Made by a program: the position numbers and the translations under genes. DNA of 64,000 nucleotides from Pterobdella sp. o SKG-2022 (Eukaryota > Annelida > Clitellata > Hirudinida > Piscicolidae): the NCBI GenBank assembly GCA_964035795.1, contig OZ038320.1, positions 19,548,589-19,612,588 of the forward strand, written 5' to 3'. Under the pieces are notes generated by a model. It saw only the letters and a list, made by a program, of their open reading frames with translations. It had not been told where the DNA came from and ran no database searches. Shown here in pieces: positions 53,747 to 64,000 of this stretch (position 1 is the first letter of the stretch; the number at the start of each line of letters is the position of its first letter).

Positions 53747-56700
53747 CACGAAAATTGTTCAGCGAGAAGAGTCAAAATCCTTAATAACAAGGACTTTGTA
53801 GATTTCCAAAAAAGAAAGACGAAGTTGCATGGTGGGAGAATAGTCACTAAAGTATGATCCCTGTGTTTTGCATGGTATTTCTAATAACACTACATTAAAT
53901 AAATATATTCTAAATTACCAGGCTATTGAATAAAGAAAACCAAAAAACTAAATTCAATTGACTGAAATGCTTTATGTCAACAGAATGAATTCCAGAAAGT
54001 CTTCTAAAAATGAAAACACCGATGTAATTAGAAAAAAGGTTCTGATTTATGTTTCAAAACAAGACACAAACTTTGTGAAGTCTAAGAGAAACTTTTGTGG
54101 CGAGTTTTCTAATGACTTCATGTGGATAATCTCCAATTTTAATCTTGTGAATATTACATTTGGATCAAAGAAGTAAAACAATTTTTTCTGATTTAAAAAA
54201 TATAAAAAAGAAGTATATGAAGTTATCTCTTCAAATTAAATTTTTTTCCGTTTTTTCACTAAGAAACAAAAGGACTAAAAAATATAATAGATCTTGTTAT
54301 GGGTATACAAGTTGAAAAAGTTTCTAGGATTTTTAAAGTTCGTAAAATTTTTGTGTTTTTACAGTATTATTTTATTACTTTCGAATCAATACTTCAATTA
54401 CCGTTTTATATGTAGTTACAATCAATCCGAAACCCGAAGTTTGTATTGTAGTTACCAGACGTACGTTTTTTTATACGGTGATCAACTAGGGTTTATAGGG
54501 ATCTCAAGATCTTTACTTTGAAGCTCTATAATTGAGTTATGTAGGTCGTTTTCAAAAAAGCACTAAAACAATTGATCTCTTATTAAAATTTATGAGGAAA
54601 ACGTTGGAAAAAATTGTTTGCTAGTTAAATTTATACTTTTAGAAACATTTAAAAAAAATATATTTTAGGTTTATTGAGTTCATTCAGTTTTTTAGAGACA
54701 TCGTATGTTCATTTGTAAACTTGAGTTTCATACATTCTAAATTTTAGATGAATAAAAATTTTTCTCTACGTGTCTTTCTAAATCTTCATAATCTGAAGTT
54801 TTCAAATTATGAAATTCAGTTCATTCCACTTTATTTACTCAAACACTAGCCATAACATTTTTTGAGTTAATGTGAGTTGATTTAAGAAAAAGCTTCTTGT
54901 TATCCAGTTAATAAACGTCTTTGAGTTTAATTGATTTCGTTCTACGAAAATTAATCTATTCTTTATAATTGAAAATTTCCAAGCTGTTCGATAAAAACAA
55001 AACTGAAAAAATAGCAGAAATAGAAGAACAAAAAACTTATCATTTTTTGATTTACAGATTTAACTAATTTAGCGGCGTCATTTATAAGATTATTCCCCAG
55101 ATGTCCGATAATTTTGAATTATGTTGTAGTTTTATAGTGAAGAATTTATAATAATATACAGATGATGCAATTAAGCATATATGTTTCATTGAAAATAAGG
55201 ATGAAAAGTTAAATTTTATATTTTTTGTTCAACTTGTACTATGCAGAAATAAATTTCATTACTTTAATATGTTTTTTAAATTTCACAAAGAGTAACATAC
55301 AAAAACTGGATAAATTATAAATGATAACTTATTGTTTAAGCATATATCAAATCAAATTTCAAGCTCTTAGCTCACCCGTGTGAGGCTTCTAACCGGTTTC
55401 AAACAGTCTTTTTAAGTTAAGTTTTGGATGTTTTAAGTAAGTTTTGAGAGTTGTAAATAAATTTTGGTTATCTTTTTACTCCTAAAATCAAAATGTCTAT
55501 GACTTTGTAATGACAAGCATGGTAAAGTTCCAAACTAACCAGATCTCCAACAGAGCCTACAATGTTCACACTTTCCAATCAGAAAATAGCTAGAAAAAGT
55601 ACCACTGGTTGCAACTTTAAGATACTTGCATTCAAAAACTAGAGTGATCAACAAAAAAATAAATAACGTAAAAAATAGCACTTACTTTTTTGAAAAAAAC
55701 ATCACTGGTCAAGAGTTTGCAGTAATTGAAAAAAGAGCAAACTTTTATTTAAAGATAATGTCATTCAGAATCGCCATGCTATACAGAGAAGACACATTTA
55801 AAAACTACGCATCTAAATTCAAAAAACTGAGTTTCCATTATATAGTCATTTTTTGTCCATTTCACCCCATTTGGTTCAAATTCAGCGTATTTTTATTGAG
55901 ATTATGAGTTTCTTTCAGGAAGAGAAATCCGCTTGCCTCTGAAAACATCACCTTAATTACCATCTTATATCAGATCGGGTTGTTTTGTATGGATCTTTAA
56001 GTTCATGTCCTTATTTCAATTTTTTGTTTAAAATTCATTCTATTTTCTTTTAAGAAAGGTTTTTTTTATTATTAGATTAGGCTACATCGAGCATTTTTTA
56101 ATAAAAAAAAAACTTATAGAATATCCAGTTCAAATAAAATATTCCATCTAAAATCAGTTGACTGAGAAAAATACAAAAATGCATTTAAACGGTCATTTTT
56201 TTCAAAACTAAAAGAAATTTAAAGCTCATTATGATCACCATTAGAAAGTCCATATATGGTAAACATCATTTGTGCGCATGTTCTCAAGCTGAAATAACAA
56301 TAAAACCATTGTTTATTCACATAAAATTTTAAAAATTTTTATAATAAAATTTTTAATTCCTTATTCAAATCTTTATTTGATTGTTTTTTTTCATGCAGTT
56401 TTTGGCGAGATTAGGGAGCTTTATGGGAATACTAAAAAAATATTTTGAAATATAATATCAATAATAAAAATGATTCATATCATATAAAAGCCCCTTTATG
56501 CGAATACAAAGTTCTTGAAGAGAAATAACTCCAATGATGATGATCTTCAATATAAGCACATGAACCTGATGACAATTTTATGATCATGCTACTTTTACGA
56601 ACATGTTATCCGCAAATAATTCGTGTTTATTTTGTCTTATTCTTCTTTAATGTCTTTTATGTCATTTATTATTGTTTTCAAATAACCAGTTAGTACTCTT

Positions 56701-58761
56701 CTCTTTTTCTTCAGGGTTTTGCATTTTTTTTATTTCAAATATTTTATTGGGATTAATGGATTAAAATTCTCAACTTAAAAATTAGTTTTTTAAACTCTAG
56801 AATTAATATTTTAAAAACTTCATTAAAACGAAGTCATCAATTTTAACTTTGATTTGAAGTCATTCGCTGAATTAAAAAAAGAGGGAAACATGTTTTTGTT
56901 TAATTCTCAAAATATAAACTTAGTCATTAACAAAACAAAATTGTCCCATTTGAGAAGTCCCACTGTACAAGCTCTCAAATCAATAGTTAACTCTATATGA
57001 GTTTAGTGTCTAATTATATTATAAATATTCATGCAAGTATTTATAGAATTTTATATAAAGCAATGATAAACAGAATTGAATGAGAAACATTTGAATGAAT
57101 AGGTGAATAAACATTTTTTAAAACGCCGAAGTATCAGAATGAAATTGTTTAAGAAAATACAGAAATTAACTAATATTTCAACTGTAGTTGTAAAAACATT
57201 ATTCCTTGATAACATTTGTAAAAAGATGCGTTTCATCAACTTCGATCTAGCTTCCAGTTCATTATTAACTTCACTTATACATAGTAATTATCAAAAAAAG
57301 ATAAAAAAAATAATCAAAAACATTGAAGTTATAACAAATTTTCATAATTTAATAGAAACAATTGATAAAAAGATTGAAAGTAATAACATTAAATAAAATG
57401 ACAATAAATAACAGATAATATATGACTCTAATATAGGGTTATGCAAGATATATTGAAGGTCTCTTGAATTGATGCACGCATCAGTCGATATATTTGGCCA
57501 GGGTTCGTTAGAATTCTTTTTTTATATTGGTATTTCCAAACATATATATATTATACACTATAATTTTTGTATTTATTATGAACACAAGACATACCCACTT
57601 TACTCTTGTATGAATGTTTTTGAATGTATTATGAATTGGATGTGTCTATCTGAATTTATTTTGTATATAACTATATTGTTGTTAGAAAAAGATTATACTT
57701 GAGTTATTTAGAGTGTGCAAAAAATTTTTATTAAAAAATAATAATAATGAGTAGAAATCAATAAGAAATTATCAAGGTTGAACTAAAAAATGAGTTTAAA
57801 CTCTAGCAGCCTATCACCACAACCACAATACATTACTGAATAACATAACAACATTGTGCTTAATGTCATTAATAAAATTGACTACTAAAAAATATCAACA
57901 TTAATGTTAGTAATGCTGGTTAATGTTGCTTGAAAAACAAAAGCCTCCAAGCTTTTATCAATACTGAAGATATATTTTATCTTTTATAAAGACTACAGTA
58001 AGTTGGCATATGATGTTTAATGTTTTGTTGAAACTTTTCATTTTAAACTAAATAATTTTTCAATATTACTAGATAAATGAGACTTTTAAAGTAATAATTT
58101 TATAACATAAAGAATACCATTGAAAAAAGTTTATAATTATTTTATTCATTAATAAAACAGGATTGGACATTTCATACAAGCGAAGAATATAAACTTAATA
58201 TCTAGGTTAACTTTTCATTATCAATATTTTATCCTTAATTTTTATATTGCAAATATGCATAAAATACAAATTTTATTAACCATCAAATCACCTAGATTTA
58301 TTTTATTTCACTGAGTTAAAGATTGAATAATAATTTATCTGAGGTTTTTGTTTTCACGACAACTTAAATAACATTAACTCGACGATATCTTAAAGAAATA
58401 AAAATTTTACATAAATAATTGATTAATTTAATAAAAACTTCGTTATTTGTGTTACGAAATAGTTCATATAGTTACAACGATGTCTCGTTTAATTAATCTA
58501 CTGCTGAATCGTCACATCATAAAAACAGAAATAATTCTAAAAATAAAATAGACTTTTGGTATCGAAGATCACCATGCTTATTTGAAGTGGTACATACAAA
58601 TTGTTTAATGTGGTTTTGAATAATAACCAACAAAGCGAGTATACCGTTCACACGTACAAAAAACGGATGATAGAAAGAAATGTTAAATGGTTCGAATGAA
58701 ATTATAAGAAAATTGTCAATAAAATATGCTTTGGAGAAATAAAAATAGAAGGAATGATGAA

Positions 58762-58823
58762 ATGAATGAAGAGGAAGAGGAAGAAGAGGATGAAGGTGAT
58801 GATGATAGTCGCCGGGCTCCTGG
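58762..58823 (+). CDS. Candidate coding exon with acidic run (weak)
   Basis: From an ATG at 58762 the + strand reads MNEEEEEEEDEGDDDSRRAP and one more partial codon, then a possible donor GTAGGG. The stretch TCGCCGGGCTCCTGGG is much richer in GC than its surroundings. On the minus strand the same DNA has a fair acceptor (CCCTACCCAG) but translates to His/Leu/Pro low-complexity sequence. No partner exon was found, so it may equally be a purine-rich simple repeat. Confidence 0.2.
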
Positions 58824-61119
58824 GTAGGGTTTTAAGATTAGAAATTAACAAATGCCATTTCATTGATGATTTAAATTGGATAATTGTGATACTAATTGAT
58901 TTGCAGAATAACTTTAAAATATAAATTAAATAAAAGTTTGGGTTAAGTATTAGTGAAAAGCCCTTTGAAAGATTCCTTCACATAATATTTACTTTTGGAA
59001 AGTCGTAAAAGAAATAAACTACATAACAAGTTTTAAAAAAACTGAGAAAAGTGATAAAACATCAAAAAACAATGGAAATAACAATAAAATCTTTTTTAAC
59101 ATAGGTCGTAACTCAGCGAGCTGTAAATAAGATGATGATGATGATGCAAATGGTTTTGATGAGTATGTAAACCAATCGATAAGTATGTGAATTATTAATT
59201 TATTGATGAGTTCATTTAAATAACTGATTTGAGTTATAAGCTTTATTGTGTATGAGGTCTTAAATTTAAAAGATCTCACATTTTATCCTATATAATAATG
59301 TTAATTTGAAGATTATGATGATGTTCTTTATTAATGCATTTAAACAGTTTTAAAAAACAACACTTACCTCTACATATGGTTCAAAAAGTTAGAATGGTAT
59401 TCACTAAAAACTCAAAATTATATAATGAATTGCACAAAACTATTGTGTTTTCTTTTTTATAATAAATTTTGTTTTATCCTCAAAAAATTTAAATAAAATC
59501 AAGCATCTCGTAAGATAAACGTCAGAACTGATGTAAGAATCATCAAAACTAATGGTAAAATAAAGAAAATTATTTGAAAAATTAAATAAAAAATTTTATC
59601 GTATCTTTCAGGTTTGACACTCCAACGTTCTTTCCGTGAATTAAAAATTGGTTTATACGTTAAATTTTTTCTCAGTTGTCAAGTAGAAAGACGCGAAGTC
59701 GTTAAAAGCAAATTCAATTTACAAAGACATAAATTTACTAAAAATTCAAACTAGAGTTCAAACGATTTGTATTAAATTTACAATCAACTTAGATTAAAGT
59801 ACAAACAAAAATTTAAAACACTTTGGAAGGATAAATACAAGCCCACAAACGTACCTGATAAGGGTATTTTTTTGCGTAAATGGTTTTCTCTGCTCCTCTG
59901 TCTGTTTGAGTGTCTGTTAGCTTGCTTGTTTGTTTGTGTACTTTCGTTAGAGGCACCTTCGCTACCTATTTTTGAAGCTGTGTATTTGAAACCAGTTAGT
60001 TGTATTAATAAAACATTGATTTTTTCAAGATACTTTTATTTCTTTCTAAAATTATTAAATAGGTTTTGAAATTTTCTTTGAAACATGGTTTATTTTTTTA
60101 AAAATTTCTGCAAATCCGGACCAAATTCATTTACAGTTTGTGATGATGTTTTGTCAATAAAACCCACATTAAATAACATTTTGACAAGAACAATTTAAAC
60201 ATACTTAAAAACACATTTATTCAATGTTTTGAAATTTATATGAAATTCTTCTATATTTTTCAAAATAATTTACTTAAACCAATAATTTTTCAAATTTTCG
60301 AATAAAATGGAATAAATTGCAATTGTAAGTTTTTCAAAAAACGTAAGATAATGTATGATCATTGAATGAATGCATATAAGTTTATTTTTGAAAACATGTT
60401 AAAGATAATACAAAAAACAAGCGTTAAAAGAAGTAAGCATAAACATTAGTTGATAGAGGTAATAGCATAATGGAGATTGATGGCCGATCTGTTTTGATGT
60501 ATAATTTGTTTTCATTGTCTATGAGCTTGCTTGATAGATACGTTTTTGTCATTTGGGGTGTTCAAGTTTCAAACCAGGATGATTCCATTTGATAGAAAAA
60601 TATCAAAAATCTTGAAACTAATTAGCAAAAAGAAGATAAAAATGACTGTCCTAGAATAGGAATAAAAAAAAACGACTCCATCCTTCTTATTTTTAAATGG
60701 TTATTTCAAGTTTTTTGAGAAGTTGAATAAACAACTAAATTATTGTCAAATATATCAGGCCAGTATAAATATATGGGCCCTGGCGAATAGGTCCTCATTT
60801 CGTTTTCTTTATCTGACAACTATGTCGACACTAAAGCTAGTGAATAATTTCAGAACTTAATGATATTTTTTGTCCAAAATTTATTTTTTCAGCAATGATT
60901 TTGATTCTAGAGCTGCAACTTAAATTGATATCAATGGAAGAAACTCTAAAAAATTCAAAACCAAACTGCATCTTTTTCTTCATTGTCAACACTGTCAATC
61001 CAATACATAGTAAACTTAAAAGGGCTGTTTTTTACTATGAGAATATTGTGAAATATTAGCTTCAAAATTTTGAATCATAAAAACACGCCAATATTTGAAT
61101 TTTTTATTTGATGAAGCCT

Positions 61120-61168
61120 TTCGATATATTGCATATCCTCATCAGGTAACTAATTAGTTACCTGATGA
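61120..61168 (-). other. 30-bp perfect palindrome with adjacent hammerhead-like core
   Basis: Positions 61139-61168 are a perfect palindrome (each half TCATCAGGTAACTAA or its complement). On the minus strand the palindrome runs directly into CTGATGA-G-GATAT-GCAAT-ATATC-GAAA, which has the CUGAUGA and GAAA boxes and a 5-bp stem between them. One extra G and the lack of a proper cleavage triplet make a working hammerhead ribozyme doubtful; it may be a decayed one, as found in Penelope-like elements and retrozymes. Confidence 0.4.
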
Positions 61169-61415
61169 TTCAAACATTGTCATGTTTATATGATTCACTA
61201 TGAGAATATTTTTTAACGTTTCTTCATTTGCTCACAATTGCTTCAATTCAAAAAACCAAAAGTAATTTTTTTCAAGTTTTGAACAATAGTAACACAATCA
61301 ACTCATTAGCTGAAAGCCATCAACCTATTCACAAACCACTCAAAAAAAAAATGCAATGTAAAAACCTCTTCAAAGTGTGCTACAAAATTAAAGAAAAATT
61401 GAATTTAAAACGCAA

Positions 61416-61543
61416 TTAACCTCTTTGTGTATTGAATTGTTGTGTTTGATGTTTTTTGTAGTGAGGGTATTTTTTAGAATTAGGAGCAAGTGGTGCTTCA
61501 ACTCTCTGCTGCTGGTTATTGAAAGATTCCTCCATGTTGTACT
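61416..61543 (-). CDS. Candidate terminal coding exon (weak), unknown product
   Basis: Minus strand: a pyrimidine-containing acceptor (CCCCCCAAACCAG) precedes a frame reading YNMEESFNNQQQRVEAPLAP and then a Lys/His/Gln-rich end with TAA at 61418-61416. The composition (Glu, Gln, Pro, charged, low Phe/Ile) is unlike the chance frames around it and GC is locally higher. No family is recognised. If real, the earlier exons lie to the right, possibly beyond the window. Confidence 0.25.
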
Positions 61544-63224
61544 CTGGTTTGGGGGGTTCATGAAGAGTCAATGTTTTGAAATAGTATAAATTCACATATT
61601 GAAATCTGATTTCATTAATATATAGAAAATATTTGTACATCAAATGAGAATTTTTCATAAAAAACACTGCATAAAGATTAGAAATAAATCATAATTGTAA
61701 GAATGAAACCAAAAAAGAATCACGAAAGAAACAATAACTTTTAATTGGAAAGTTTCATTATATTTTCATGAATAAAAATTTTTGAATATTCTTTCTTGAA
61801 AAAATTCCCAAAAAAATGATAGAACAAAACAATTGGACTTCACAAAAGCATTCCCAAACTTTTCATTGAGATGGTTCAATTTTCGAATTTATTTTCATTG
61901 TTACAATATTTACTGTTTCCCTAAATATTTTTATTGTATTGGAGCTTCATAAACTTCATTTTTATATCTTATACGTTAGTATCTTTTATAGTAGAAGCAG
62001 TCGTAGGAAAGTTTTGAAGGTGATAAAACAATGATAATTTTTTTCGAGTTAAATTATATGAAAATATAATTTATTAATATTCAGTTTTGATCATTGAATT
62101 TTTGATTAGCTTTTTGAAAATAAATCGAGCAAATGAAATAAATTCCCAATTCAGTCAATCGTAGGTTATTCCGATGACATTTGAGTGTTAAACAATGAAA
62201 AATTTTTAAATTGGAGATCATAATGTGGTTAGAGTGTTGAATCCATATTTCAAATTAAAGTAACTTATACCAAAATCATTAAAACCTGAACGTTTTTATT
62301 AAAAAATAGAAGTTATTTTCAAAGTGTCGTTTTTTCAAGTGCATACATTTTTGAAAATTTAAACATGTAACAAAAAACATGGCACTTTTTAATGAAACTA
62401 TTCAGTCGTTAGTGATTTACATATGTATCCCATCGCCTCGACAAAACCATTGAAACATGAAGATAGTTGTAAAAATTGGATGAAACATTCAATTCCAAAC
62501 TGGAATTTTCAAAATATTCCGCATACCTTATCATTGTATGAAAACGCAAGAAAATACAAAAATGGCTTATTTGATTCAAAACCCATCGCAGATGAGGTTT
62601 TTTGCAGAAACTGATAAATTTGATATGAAAGAGACTAGACTTAAAGAAATTTTTAAAAAAAGAATTTAATGTTAATGTTTTCCAACATAGTTTAACATTA
62701 TCAATAATAACATAAAAAGATGAGCAAACAGAAATGTTTGCGATAAAAAATCACTTATATTCTTTGAGTTGATGTGTATCAAGAAGTTTATTAATCTTCT
62801 ACAAGTGTTACAACGAGCTAGAAGAACACTAATGTTGATCAACATTGTGGCAGCATATAGTATTTCTGAATTTTCAAAATAAAATTTGGTAAAGATTTCA
62901 ATCTCTACGTTAAGTAGTAATTGCTCTATCAGTTGAGGACAAAAGAAATATTGCATCAGGGGTTAAGATTCGGTGGGACTTTTTGTTAAATCAAGGTTGA
63001 ACTGAATGGGCTTTGGGTGGTATCTTTTTCAGTGGACTCAATCAGGGGAAATGCCACAAAAACAACTTTACTCAAATGGTTTTAGAATTTATTTCAAGAT
63101 TAAAATTTGATATCTTTAGATGCTTTTCTATAATGGAAACTTGAAAAATTATAATAAAAAAAAAAAAAAATAAACCTGTGACACGGCATTATAAGTTTGT
63201 AATCCTCTTGAGCTTTCTACATCT

Positions 63225-63285
63225 ATTATTTTTATTATTTTGTTTTGGTTATTTTATTTTTTTATTTTGATTATTTTATTTGATC
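63225..63285. repeat. T-rich low-complexity run (TTATTTT-like)
   Basis: Irregular repeats of TTATTTT and TGATTATTTT with almost no C. A 15-base A run lies just before, near 63156-63171. Simple-sequence expansion; no coding content. Confidence 0.7.
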
Positions 63286-64000
63286 ATACTGTTTATTCTA
63301 ATATTATTATTCATTCTTTGAAAATCAACTAGTAAGTGTTTTATATTTCTTTTTATAAAGTTTTGTGTTTTTTCATTTAGAATTCAATGTACATTTATGA
63401 TTACTTTCACTCAAACTAAAAATTCATTTTCTACAATATTTTTTTTTTCTATAAATTGTATTAAACCTGTTACTTTATTTTATCATGACTACCATAATTG
63501 CCATTCCCTACTACCACAACCATGCTAACTCCGCATCAGTATAAACACTTAAATGCCTTTTCTTTATGATTTTGAATTTCAACGTTTTTCATTAAAAAAA
63601 TGTAAAAAAGTCTTGAAAATATAAATTTTAAAACATACTTTAACTTACGAAGCTTCAAAAAACATAATGAATTTGATATTTTTGCTGATATCTAAAAATA
63701 AAATGAATTAATCGCCTTATTAGTTTTATTGCAATAACAGAGTAAAAATGTTGATGAAAAACAATTTCGTTTTGAGACATAGTTCAATTTTACATTTTTC
63801 TTACTTTTGAATAGATTTTAAATGAAACTAGTCGTTCATTTTTATGTTTAGTTTCATTAAACTACTTTCAAAAATGAAAAATAAGTTATCACTATGGAAA
63901 AAATGATCGGAACTAGCCACAAAGAAAAATTAAAAATGCATTAGAAAACTTTCAATTAATTTCTTAATCACAACATGATTAAACACATTTTTATTCAAAT

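Larger units (their letters stand above)
52724..64000. other. Right flank, no identifiable gene
   Basis: Eleven kilobases of AT-rich sequence after the carboxypeptidase. I find one SINE, a perfect palindrome near 61150, a TTATTTT-rich stretch near 63230 and two weak candidate exons (58762-58823 and 61416-61543). The remaining open frames of 60-97 codons on both strands have AT-driven composition and no recognisable domains. Confidence 0.55.

Noticed and set aside
59019..59279. Minus frame with a fair acceptor (TTATTTACAG) and hydrophobic end as a terminal exon
   Set aside because: The sequence after the acceptor is Leu/Phe-rich AT-driven translation with no family resemblance and no partner exon.
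62423..62614. A + frame of 63 codons (MYPIASTKPLKHEDSCKNWM and on) as a gene
   Set aside because: No family resemblance, no splice or promoter support; length is within chance for this DNA.
62918..62937. A fifth SINE on the minus strand (CTCAACTGATAGAGCAA matches the head of the copy at 48838)
   Set aside because: Only about 17 bp match and neither B box nor body follows; too little to call.

Overview
The window looks like nuclear DNA of an AT-rich, intron-rich animal. It has spliced genes with GT-AG introns, tRNA-derived SINEs, microsatellites and long non-coding stretches near 25-30% GC. The one ion-channel gene has residue choices that I associate with protostome (arthropod-like) Slo2 channels, for example SALSQQL after S4 and the QVPIW/RVIYI and ARNY/DKTAA segments. 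I therefore suggest a protostome invertebrate and cannot name the species. All homology calls come from reading the translations against family knowledge; no search was run.

Layout. (1) Positions 1-17360 are a tandem array of a 159-bp unit: 109 whole units plus the last 29 bases of another. It is open in one + frame without a stop or indel and encodes a 53-residue, about 51% threonine, mucin-like repeat. The frame runs into 49 non-repeat codons and stops at 17510. The array continues past the left edge. (2) Positions 17511-22682 hold no recognisable gene. They contain a broken non-LTR reverse-transcriptase tail, a 208-bp ATAC microsatellite and a short dispersed repeat. (3) From 47247 down to 22683 the minus strand carries 13 exons of a Slo2/KCNT-type potassium channel, rebuilt here with every exon phase consistent: N-terminus, S1-S6, selectivity filter and about half of RCK1 (466 codons). 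The rest of the channel is not in the window, so the gene should continue beyond the left edge and the giant array may lie inside one of its introns. (4) From 47998 to 52723 the plus strand carries a complete 13-exon gene for a secreted or vesicular S10 serine carboxypeptidase of the CPVL type (465 residues, intact Ser/Asp/His triad). The two genes are divergent, with 750 bp between their start codons. (5) Positions 52724-64000 hold no identifiable gene, only a SINE, a 30-bp perfect palindrome beside a hammerhead-like motif, and two weak candidate exons.

Four copies of a tRNA-Ile-derived SINE family are scattered through introns and the right flank. The two main genes have unrelated functions (neuronal or muscle K+ conductance; lysosomal or secretory proteolysis), and nothing suggests they form one system. 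The most unusual object is the threonine-repeat array, with its higher-order block structure and its relation to the truncated Slo2 gene.
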